Shown here piece after piece: positions 12,116-22,200 of a stretch of 64,000 bases of DNA (its first letter is position 1; every line of letters starts with the position of its first letter). The notes under the pieces were generated by a model. It ran no database searches and was not told the DNA's origin. It saw nothing but the letters and a program-made list of their open reading frames with translations. The stretch is from Fagopyrum homotropicum (Eukaryota > Streptophyta > Magnoliopsida > Caryophyllales > Polygonaceae), in assembly GCA_033239125.1 (NCBI GenBank), contig BSWB01000002.1, positions 2,017,001 through 2,081,000 of the forward strand, read 5' to 3'. A program made the translations under genes and the position numbers.

Positions 12116-13136
12116 CTGAAATTAGAAAGTATGTTAGAAATGAAATTAGGAAATATGTTAGAAATTAGGAAATATGTTAGAAATCATTTTTATTATATGC
12201 CCCAAGGATGTTTCTTCTTATTGTGACCAAATCCTTCACCTAACTTTGGAGTTTCTTAGCTACGATCCCAACTTCACCGATAAAATGGAGCAAGATACAA
12301 ATGATGAAAGTGCTGAAGAGGATGAAGATGAGTATGTTGCACTTATCTCTTACGTGCACACACTATCTAATTTGGTGATATGTTTTGGTCTTTCACTTAA
12401 AACAGTTTTACATTGCTATGCTACAATCTGAATTTTCTTCGAGGAAGTCCATTTTGTAATACGAGTTGCTGGCTCATACAGTTCTTTTTCGGCCTGTATG
12501 GGCCATGCACTGAGGTCAAAAGAATATTTTTTAGATCTTTTCTGTATCTTGTAATCACGACAAACATTGATAGTTATTGGAGCTTTATCGTTTTTTCTTG
12601 TAGGGAGAGTGTTGATGAATATACAGATGATGAGGATGCTAGATGGAAAGTGAGAAGAGCAGCTGCTAAGTGTTTAGCTGGATTGATTGTGTCTCGGCCT
12701 GAAATGCTAGGGAAGCTATATGAAGAAGTATGGGATTCTGGACTTTCTCAACAAGCTTATGGTTATGCAATGCGTAAATTATGGTTATGTTTTCCCTCCA
12801 CCAAGTTTTTAAATAAGTGTGAACAGTAAGGTGTAGCATATTCAAGATTTCATTTTGTTGGATATTCCCTCACATGACTTACTTTGTCACCGGGTTTGCA
12901 TGGTTTTGGATTGCAAAATTAAATAGGAATTCTGTTCAGGAAAATTACTTAAACAAAATGCAGACAGGGAAGTATGGCTCTCAACAACTCACTTCAGGAC
13001 ATATACATAACCATCAGAAGTTTGACACTGAAGCTAAAGGCAACATTCTTGAATTGCTTACTTATTCATTATCCTCTTAAAAATTCAGACATAACCATCA
13101 GAAGTATGGCTCTCAACAACTCACTTCAGGACGTAT
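12116..13136. repeat. Short tandem and direct repeats in the Pack-MULE spacer
   Basis: Two internal duplications. At about 12116-12184 the motif GAAATTAGGAAATATGTTA occurs three times in slightly varied form just before the CAND1 fragment. At 12965-13006 and 13100-13136 a block containing GTATGGCTCTCAACAACTCA is present twice, with ACATAACCATCAGAAGT overlapping both. The second duplication abuts the right arm and may mark the junction made when the arms formed. Confidence 0.6.
12174..12829 (+). pseudogene. Captured CAND1-like fragment
   Basis: Two exon-like blocks, at about 12174-12330 and about 12602-12727, are separated by an intron with a GTATGTTG donor and a TTTCTTGTAG acceptor. They read CPKDVSSYCDQILHLTLEF, SYDPNFTDKMEQDT, then DEYTDDEDARWKVRRAAAKC and LAGLIVSRPEMLGKLYEEV. 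These are hallmark HEAT-repeat segments of CAND1, the cullin-associated NEDD8-dissociated protein that exchanges SCF substrate receptors. After EEV the sequence turns into unrelated codons. Only a small part of the roughly 1200-residue protein is present, in the single-copy spacer of the Pack-MULE, so it is a captured fragment and not a gene. Confidence 0.85.
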
Positions 13137-13191
13137 AGTAGTGTACTCAAAGCTGCAAAATGGAACTAAAGACACGTAACATCACAAAAAT

Positions 13192-13262
13192 TAACCTATA
13201 TAGGATTCGAACCTATATCTTTGTGCGTAAGCACATTGCTCTTCCATTTGAGCTAATAGGCT
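13192..13262 (-). tRNA. tRNA-like sequence with aberrant anticodon arm (right arm copy)
   Basis: This mirrors the copy at 11914-11984 and has the same 71-nt length, the same T arm and the same 4-nt anticodon-arm loop. One acceptor pair is changed to a G-U wobble (3' strand ATAGGTT), so the fold is still possible. It is a pseudo-tRNA carried within the element arm. Confidence 0.45.
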
Positions 13263-13403
13263 AAAAAAATAATTTACTAGTGTATATACAATCAAGTTAC
13301 ATCAGAACTTCTCAATGGCAGAAAGAGTATCGGGTCTTGTAACACTTGTAATGCAAACACATATATGAAAAACAATAGGGAAGAAGTATATCCCTATCAC
13401 TTA

Positions 13404-13519
13404 CCATGAAAGCATACCGACTAGAACTCCTCCCCTGCTGGCATAATAGCAGCTGCCAAACTTTGTGCTAGCCTAGAAAGTCTTTCAGGAATCTTCTTAT
13501 GTGGAAGAGAAACGTCATA
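13404..13519 (-). pseudogene. Second, shorter ALKBH1-like fragment (right arm)
   Basis: Reads as the first ALKBH1 block (from YDVSLPHKKIPERL) with the same internal TAG stop as the left-arm copy, then jumps over the metal-binding block to CFHG with its donor site. The shared stop shows that the mutation predates formation of the two arms; the deletion is specific to this arm. Confidence 0.75.
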
Positions 13520-14619
13520 CTTACGTTGCACAAAAACATCAGTAAATGTACACAGTCAAAGGAATATAAAGATGACTTTATAGTTCTATTAGGCATTACA
13601 TCGAACAGTTGATATGCATCATGCTATATATTAACCACAATCAGTTTGACACCCTTTGTTCCTCCACATCAGTTCAAATCAACCAGATAAAGCTCTACAA
13701 ATCGAGTTTAGAAGAAGAGGAAAGAAGAGGATGCTGCAACTAAAGCTAATTCGAGTTTAGAATTCAAAAAAAAGAGGGGAAGAAGATGTTGATTTGGAGA
13801 AATATGCTTACCTTTGTTCCTCCAATAGTGTTAATGGTTTCTTCACCAAAATGCAATCCTGGGCGTAAGAAATTTTGAGTAAATTGAGTTCCTCGTTCCT
13901 CTTTGCTTTGGAGAGATATGAACCCGTATGCTTCCTCGTTCCTCGCTTTGGAGAGATATGAATTGAACGTGGAGAGAGATATGCTTTCCTTTATGTTTAA
14001 TTAAATTTAATTTTAAATTAATCTCAGCCCTTAATCGTAATTGACGGTGGAGATTGGCTGAACTTCACCATGAAGTTGAAAACCAACTTCATGGGAGCCG
14101 AACTGGTTTACATGGGTTGAATCACTTACGAGGAGCTACACTCACTTCCTAAATAAAGTTTATAACAACACATATGAAGCTTCGACATACTCTCATTAAT
14201 ACTTCCTCTTATTGTGAAAAAATATAGTTTTAATGTTTAGATTTTAATCAAATTTAAGTATAGTTTTATGTTTTATAGGTCACTAATCAAGAGAGGGTTA
14301 TGAGCATAGTTTTTTGGAAAATATTTTTTAATAAATATTAATAAAAACAAAATTATAGCAACTATTAACATCGAACAAAAAATAATACTAACTTTGAAAA
14401 GTACTCGCACCGATACAAACTATCGACAAATTTACCAAAAATAATACAGAGTATTTTTCCGACAAAAAATTTGGTTCTGGTGATGATTTGACAACCGACG
14501 TTACATATCTTCACATAAAATTCGATTAAGGGGGTGTGACGTGGAATTTATTTAAAAATTAAAAATTTGTTTTCATTTAAACAAAGCCCAAAATGCTTGC
14601 GAATACTTAAAGCTCTAAT

Positions 14620-14659
14620 CGAATTGCTTATTTTAAATCAGTTTAAAATAAGCAATTCG
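14620..14659. repeat. Perfect 18-bp-arm inverted repeat
   Basis: CGAATTGCTTATTTTAAA, a TCAG loop, then the exact reverse complement. No mismatch occurs in 18 pairs. No flanking target duplication was seen, and the role is unknown. Confidence 0.85.
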
Positions 14660-16779
14660 GAGACAATGTTAAAGCATTGTATTATTTGTATCCCAAATTC
14701 AAAGAGACTCGCTTTCACTACGACTCCGGTGAGTTCCTTTAATCAAGTCACTGCCTATGAATCGCCAACTCATTCTTCAACAGACACACAGTCAGAGCCT
14801 TATGTGCTCCTCCCTCTGCTTGGGAGCTTACGGTTTCAGAGCACGCAAAGGTTTACCTCGTTCGTATAGTGCTCATCCTCTGAGGAACAATCAACGTCGG
14901 TAAGTTCGACACTTTGGAATATGATCTAGAGTTGATCTAGACCCAATTCTCCCATTATCACCGTGTTTTATAAGAATCCGTTTCGATAGTCAAGAGGCAA
15001 ACCCTGAAAACTACAAGATTTTTGTCGATGAGGATCCAACCGTTTGGGTCCTAAGATCTTTTATTGGGACGAAGAGATGGTTGGAGGGCATAAACAAAAC
15101 CCTATATTTTTGGTGAATCTAAAGGAAATTTGTTGACGGATATGGTGTTCAATATTAAAAGATCCGGTGTTCAATTAAATTAGATAAAAATAAGTTAAAA
15201 ACTAATTAAGATTATTACAAGTTACTATTTTTTAAAAACAAATCCAGGTCGCACCCACTTAATCATATTTCATTTGATGCCATGTACAAGACTATAAGTT
15301 GACTGCCACATCATTGCCGAAACATGAATTTTTGTCGAGAACACTACATATTATTTTGATAAATACATTGATAGTTTGTATAATTGTCAATAATTTTCGA
15401 AGTTGATATTATTTTTTATTCAATGTTAATAGTTGATATTATTTTCGATTTTTTTTTCTTAAATAATCCTGTAAAAAAAAATATTCATTCATTGGTTTAC
15501 AAAGAGAGTGAATATTTAATTTGGTAAAATTGAGAAAAACTTTATGAACTTAAGTTATTTAATACCTTCCTTAATAATTGTTTCAATGACTAGAACGACA
15601 TTTATCATCGTTATAGAAAGTATTTCCCCTTGAATAATAAGTCAAGCAAATAATGTGCAAAAATTACTATGAGAATCAAATCTAGCAAAATGTTACGGTT
15701 AATGGCACTATTTTTAAAGAACCAAAATAAAATAACCGATATGATTCCTAATTCCTCTAACATACACAACCAAAATTTTAGAACGCCAATAAATTAACAA
15801 AAACAAGAAAAAGTTGGATCGTGCAACCATAAGGAATGTGTTCCTTATCTAATGGGAGATATAGTTTTTTGAAAACAAAACGTTCTCCGCTCATAAAAAC
15901 TACAACAAGATAATAAAATCAAGGAATTTGTCAAACATCAATTCAATAACCAAAAAAATTATATTGTAAGCACAAATGGCGAAAATTCAACCAAAGAAAA
16001 CACTAGGAAAAGACGGAAAGCCTCGCACGGTCAAGACCCTTGATTGACTTTTCTAAACTCAAATTTGATGGATCCAAATTGATCAGTGGATCCTCGACAT
16101 TTGAATGCATTATTCATGATTCAACAACTAGAGCTACAACCATGGACTTTAGAAGATACTGAATATGACAATATTTGAACCGAAATCAGTAGCCCTACTT
16201 AAAGAGTTCTCTACTAAGAGATTTAGGTTTACAGAAAATTGAAATTTAAAGGGGATAAACTACACATGATCAACTTTATTTTAGTGATTTGGAAACACCC
16301 TCGGCAAACAAATATTTTGATTTTGATCGAGGAAATCATGGTCCATTGGTCCTCCTACAAATCTTTGAAGAAGTTCATCTCAAACATATATTCCGTAAAG
16401 TCAATACAGTGTACGTACTCTCGTTTTACTATACCGGTGTTTCGCATAGTGTCGAAAAACTCATTAGAATTGATGCGCTTGATCAACTGGTGCATAGGAC
16501 TTCGACGTCACGATGAACTTTTGTTTGCTATCATTACGACCTCTTGGCTAGTAAACTTGTTTAGACAAACTAGCTCATATCCCACACATGAGGGTATATT
16601 TATATAATTTGATATTTTTTGAATAACATGACATCAACTTATGTATGTGAAAACTAATGATACATTTATTCAAAAAAAAAAAAACTAAATAATTTTTTTA
16701 GATTTTTTGGCATTGTGAGAATGTTTGTAAAAATAAAAACTAGATATTTCAAAATAATGAATTTGATAAAAAATTTTAA

Positions 16780-17060
16780 AATTGTCCGTCGCTTATTAGA
16801 TGTTGTTTAGGCCGGTCAAAATCTAATAAAATTTAAAAAAAATCGGCATTTAAAAAAACGAATATAATTAAAATTTTAAAAAACAATCTATTGCTTACGA
16901 GATGTTGTTTAGGTCAATCAAAATCTGATCAAATTTAAAAAAAAAAATACGACGAAACATGAAAATACAACGAAACATGGAAAATATGACGAATATTATG
17001 ATGGAACCTGAAAAATACGACAAAACATGAAATTTTTCAAAAAAAAAAACAGATTAATAT
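16780..17060. repeat. Diverged tandem repeats
   Basis: A block with AGATGTTGTTTAGG and CAAAATCT occurs at about 16798 and again at about 16909. It is followed by several copies of the short motif ACGAAACATGRAAA with variations (16950-17035). Noncoding; low-copy decay of a local repeat. Confidence 0.5.
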
Positions 17061-17268
17061 ACGAAATTTTGATTATTAGATGGTGCGAGAGTTACAAAAA
17101 AAAACGACGAATAAATAAAATTTTAACCTAAAAAATATCTTCAAAGCTCCAGAACCTGAAAAAGACGACGAAACATGATCAATAAACAGTAGAATTGGAA
17201 TTGGAATTGTAGAAATTTGGAGATTAACATGAAAAATAAGAAAATATATTGGCTTATAAGAATGTGCG

Positions 17269-17948
17269 TTATATATATATATATAGAGAGAGAGAGATGT
17301 TCAGGTACGACCTATAATTAGGATGACGTCGTGCGGCTGCGTGTGTAGCTGACACATTTTTTTTTTTTCAGAAACGAATGAAAATGATAGTTCAAAAGTT
17401 ATTAAGAAATAGTTTATGGGCAATTTTGGTAACTAGACCTTTTTGAGAAACTAGAGTAGTAACTATACTTTTTAATGTTTCAATTAAGTAAATATAGCCC
17501 AACCTTTTGTATTTATTCTCAAACTTTACACACTTTTCTTTCAAGGGGTACATTTACTAAACACAAAAATAGAAAAAGCCTAGTAAGCCAAATTGTTTCA
17601 TAGTTTATTACTTATAAAAGGATAGTTCATGAATTATAATAGAATAGTTCATAATACAAAACTTATAAAGGATAGTGCATAACTTGTAAAATGATAGTTC
17701 ATAAATTATAATTGAACAGTTCATAACATATAAACGATTAATTTGTAAATAATTTGATATAATATATTAAAAAGTAATACTTCATGAATTATATGAGAAT
17801 AAATCAAAATTTTATAAGAAGATAGTGCTGAATTTATAACATGGTAGTTAAAACAAATTTTCATTTTTTTTTTGATTTTTTTTTGTACACATGTCAGCTC
17901 CACGTGCAGCCGCACGACCCTACCGAAAAACTCAAACGCACCTTAACA
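17269..17948. mobile_element. MITE-like element bounded by TA/GA microsatellite
   Basis: Inverted ends share GTCGTGCGGCTGC and GAGCTGACA / TAGCTGACA (left near 17328-17354, right near 17890-17918 in reverse). The interior has at least five copies of ATAGTTCATAA-like repeats. A (TA)n(GA)n tract at 17269-17297 lies at the left edge. I could not find a clear target duplication, so the superfamily is open and the edges are approximate. Confidence 0.5.
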
Positions 17949-19229
17949 GTAACCTCTTTGTATATATATTGGAAATAATGTGAGAAGTGTACCTGAGAAG
18001 TTTATGAAATCAAGATATTGCTTCCCCGTAAGTTAACATCGTAGAGTAAATGAGAAGCTTAAAACTCAATCTATCATATATTTAAAAAATTAAACATTTA
18101 TAATTTAGATAGTAAAAAAATAATAATATTGTTTAATAAAAAAAAAACAATTTATAACTTAATGTGATATTTAGTAAAATATATAATAATCATAATTAGA
18201 TATGCTAGTTCCAACCGATTATGTTCTAATTTATAAAGATCGTGATAAAGTTAGTTTTAAAAAAATTTATTTGCCTTTAATAAAAAAAATTATTACCTTA
18301 ATTTATAATTTATTAAAAAATTTAATATGAGAAAAAATTATAGAAAATAACATTTGTCCTCTTATAATTTATTTTTAAAAAATCCAGAAGAAAGAATAAA
18401 ATATCAACTCATCAAAACGTAACAATCAGCGCATGAGGGCAAGGGAGCCATAAGCTATTTTGTAGAATTTGAATGCAAATTCCATATTTGCATTAAAAAA
18501 AAAAGAAAAATCATACATAAAATGGTACCAGTTATAGATTAGTTGGCATCCCTTGGATTTCCCAAAGCATCATTGAAAACTGAAATCACCAAGAACACAA
18601 AATTAGAGCAAAACCCAAAAACCCCTGCCCTCTTTCTTTCATACCGAAATTCATTCCTTCTCAATTGACACTCTCTTCTAGTCTTCTTCATTGAATAGTC
18701 ATCTCAAAAGTCTCAACAAACTTTGCCCCAAATTCAAGATAAGAATAGGAGGTTCTGACCTTGATGTGGGATATGCAATCTATGAATTGAAGGTATTTTC
18801 GTCGCCTTGACTGTTGTTTATTTGATTTTATTTGGTTTTTGATCTTAGTTAGTTGTTCCTGTTGAACATATGAATGAACATTCAATATGGACGCAATCTG
18901 GATTAGAAAGGATTTAGCCCCGGTTCATCGATGTCTAGGGTTAGGTATTTTGGCATGAAAGAAACCCTAATCATGTGTGTCTTGCATAGGCATCTTTATG
19001 TGTTTATTCACGTTTATCATTGATGTTAAATGTGCAATGTTGGTCATTATATGGTCTATTTTTATGCTAAGTTGTTGTTTGAAATTTCAGAGGACCATAT
19101 GATTTGTGATCAAGAAAGAGATCTGTGCAGAAGCATTTCGTACTTGAATTAAGTCATTTTCTTGTCTTTGCCAGTTTGCCTGCTTCTGGAACATGGCTCT
19201 GGCAGATTTGTTCAAGGTGTAATGAACTT
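17949..19229. other. Upstream region and leader of the PHD gene
   Basis: AT-rich to about 18540, then a more balanced segment that probably holds the promoter and leader. A possible donor follows TTGAAG near 18793 and two possible acceptors lie at 19090 (AATTTCAG) and about 19172 (TTTGCCAG). A short upstream frame (MICDQERDL...) opens near 19099. No coding exon is supported. Confidence 0.4.
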
Positions 19230-22200
19230 ATGGGTTCTGACTGCATCCGAGCCACTAGGATAATGGAAGGGGAGGGACCTGCTCTTTGCTTAGGTTTCTT
19301 GGGAAGTCATTCCAATTTATCTGCTGTTGATACTGCTCGTGAAACTTCTCTACCAACTCTTGTTTATAAGAGAAGGAAGTTTCAAGACAATCCCACTTAT
19401 ACAGTGCTGCCCAATGTTGCCAAAAATACGCCCACTTATGAAGGTCTTGTATACAGACGGAAGTCCCAAAGAAAACCTACCAGTACAATTTTTCCCTATG
19501 TTTCTGCAAAAAATAAACCCACATATGAAGGTCGTGTATACAGACGGAGGTTCCAAAGCAATCCTACCCACACATTTTTTCCATATGTTTCTGCAAAAAA
19601 TACAACCACGTGTAAAGGTCATGTATATAAGAGAAGGAAGCACTACAATCCTGCTATAGTTTGCCCTACTGGTGTCTTAGAAAACGAGCCTCCTAAAGCC
19701 GATTTTTCTGGTGCTCATGCTTCTTCTCTCAGGTCAGAAAACCCTTCTTTTCCGTTGGAAAAACAAGAAGAGCATGAAGCCTTGCATATAATTGAAGGTG
19801 TTAGATCTTCCGTGTCCATTGAAATCTGCAGTGATGAGCCAGTTTTGACTCACTCTGGTGCTATTGAATGCTCGGCTGAACATCATGTTTCTGATGCGAA
19901 AGGTGAAAAAAATCTGGAGTTGCATAGTGTTGATGATAGTTGTTCGTCATCAATGATTAACCTGGATACGCGATCAGCATCCTTGAAGGGGGAAGTGGCC
20001 GAAAATGGCGAGTGTTCTTCATCAGGTGCTTTTGTTGGAGAGCTCATGGGAGAAGATATATCAGGGAAAGACCTTTGCATCTCAATTCTTAAAAGTCATG
20101 GACTATTATCTTGCCTTATGCCTACAAACTATGGCACATCTGTGGAAAATACAGCTTCTTGTAGTGGAGTTCGCAATTCCTGTCAATGCAATGTTTGTGG
20201 CCTCTTGGGAACTACAGAAAACATGTTAATTTGTGATCATTGTGAAGAGGCATTTCATTTCTCATGCTGCAACCCCACTATGAGAAAGACTTGCATTGAT
20301 GAATGGTTTTGTCAATGCTGTCTTAAAAAGAAGCATAAGATAATGCAAGCTGCTGCTGGATCAAGGTCAACAATTATCCGGAGTAATTCGAGTTGTAGAC
20401 CTGCAACATCTAAAGCTAAAATATCGCCCATTGCTCTAATGTTGAAGGACAGCGAGCCTTATACAACTGGTGTTCGTATTGGTAAAGATTTTCAAGCAGT
20501 AGTTCCCTGCTGGTCTGGTTGTATCACAGAGTATGTGTGCCCTAACCACGTGATTACATCGCTGTTATCTATTCTTTCATTTGTTTTCAGCGATGTCATG
20601 ATTCCTTTATGAGTCTATATCACTTTGAGGCCCTCTTATTTTTTGTTGATCTATACCTTTTATGCACGTGTAATTTTTGAAATCCAAACTTCCACACTAG
20701 TTTTTCTAACTAATTATCTTCAAGGTTACAAAGCTTTTGCAGCATTTGCAGTTATATACAATAAATTTCAAATGAGTATGTGCTTGAGCATGCAAGCATA
20801 TTCTTGTAATTGAATTTATTATGTGCCTTCATGTCTTAAACACCGTGAAACTCTGTGGAGTATATTTATCTTGAAGTCCTGTTTGACCTTGGATGCATGC
20901 CTTATTGGACCTCATATATTTTATATTTGTGTTCAATTTTGGACCGCATTTCGTACCTGTGAGTTAGACAAAGCATATGTATTAAATCAACTTTTAAGTT
21001 TGTATCGTCAAGGCATGTGATCTTAAAGTTTGAAGTTTTTTTCTTCCCTATTTTTGATGTGGTAAACCCATGCATATGTATTCATGCTTGATTTGTATGG
21101 TTTAGGGGCATTGATGCAATTGAAGAACCCGTGCACTTAGATCCTCCTCACATTTGCAGTTTCCATGTGAGTTTTCTATGTAGATTTTCTTTCATCTTTT
21201 ATTTTGGGTTTTGTTGGAGCCTGGAGTAGCATTACAATTGGTCCATTGCCTTTTCCATAGGAGTTAAGCTCTGAGCAGATTTGCAAACCTAAGCCCATTA
21301 GTAATTGGCTTCAATGTGGAGATGTTATTGTTGGTCCAGGAGAGAGTGAAGGAACTATATGTGGAAAATGGCGGAGGTACATTTAAAAAATTATTTTTTT
21401 ATTTTGTAACATTGAACTTCTTATTCAAATATGATTCTTTTTCATTGTCATTGTCAGTATTACATTCATGAAATTGGAGTAGGATGTTGATGTGAATTGT
21501 GATTACAGTCTCAACTATATCATATAATTCCATTGACATGGTCTGATGAAGTCTTGAAAAACTTATATCTTGTGCTCATGGATTTGTTACGAGGGGATTA
21601 TTTCCGGTGCTTTATCTTGATGGCCATTATCCATATCATTTGCTTGCTGTGCACTTTAGGCTGTAATCAAACCAGGCTTATGTTTAATCATCACTCTTTA
21701 CTCCCATCCAGTCATCCATGAAATACTATTATGTTGAGTACATGTATTGTGATGAACATAATCCCAAAGAATGAAGTTTGTTCCCAAAGTTGCATCTCCA
21801 GTTGATTGCTTGATTAAAAAAGATAAAGTCTGCTAGTGTGTCTAACTATCTAAAATGTTTCAGGGCTCCACTTTTTGAAGTCCAGAAGGATAACTGGGAT
21901 TGCTTTAGTTCTGTGCTCTGGGATCCAACTCGTGCTGACTGTGCGGTGCCTCAGGTGAGAAGCATTAACTTAATTGTTTGTTAACTAAGCCAGTAGTATT
22001 AAAAGAGTTTTCTCCTTGATCTTGCTTGTTGTTTTGACAAAAAGGAACCCTAATTATTATGTTTACGATAATAGCAGCTAAGGCACCTTTCTGAGTACAA
22101 TTTAGATGCAACCCTATATTAAACATCGAGGAAACATAAAGTATGCATCGGCTTATGTCTTGGAATCAAAGGAGTTACATAACACAATCTGAGAAATTTC

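Larger units (their letters stand above)
10712..14105. mobile_element. Foldback Pack-MULE carrying ALKBH1 and CAND1 gene fragments
   Basis: A 3.39-kb Mutator-like element. Both ends begin CAGTYCGGCTCCCATGAAG and are flanked by an exact 9-bp target-site duplication GTTTACATG (10703-10711 and 14106-14114), the size made by Mutator transposases. The terminal inverted repeats are far longer than usual: 10712-12045 on the left and 13131-14105 on the right, close to identical apart from a deletion of about 377 bp in the right arm. The 1.09-kb spacer is single copy. No transposase is present, so the element is non-autonomous. The arms hold pieces of an ALKBH1-like gene and a tRNA-like sequence; the spacer holds a CAND1-like piece. 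Introns are kept in the captured pieces, so capture was from DNA, not from mRNA. Confidence 0.9.
13131..14105 (-). repeat. Right terminal inverted-repeat arm of the Pack-MULE (deleted form)
   Basis: This is the reverse complement of 10712-12045 but 975 bp long. It lacks the part equivalent to 11381-11757. At the deletion (about 13418) the sequence GAGTTCTAGTCGG joins directly to TATGCTTTCATGG. Confidence 0.9.
14115..17268. other. Intergenic, AT-rich
   Basis: No gene is supported. The longest open frames (100 codons at 14567-14869, 122 codons at 16239-16607) have no start context, splice partners or family likeness. Simple A/T tracts are common. Two structures stand out and are listed separately: a perfect hairpin at 14620-14659 and diverged repeats at 16780-17060. 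Confidence 0.4.

Noticed and set aside
11278..12829. Treating the ALKBH1-like and CAND1-like reading frames as real small genes
   Set aside because: They are partial, interrupted by stops or frame loss, and lie between terminal repeats with a target duplication.
14567..14869. 100-codon frame upstream of the PHD gene
   Set aside because: It runs through the 18-bp hairpin and has no splice partners or recognisable motif.
16239..16607. 122-codon plus frame in AT-rich intergenic DNA
   Set aside because: No motif, no codon bias evident, and an overlapping 75-codon frame of equal plausibility.
19125..19229. N-terminal extension of the PHD protein back to 19125
   Set aside because: The frame is open but its first codon is GTG; the first ATG is 19230.
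19350..19643. Minus-strand 97-codon frame and plus-strand 110-codon frame over the PHD-gene repeat
   Set aside because: The 87-bp period keeps other frames open as well; only the frame that leads into the PHD finger has domain support.
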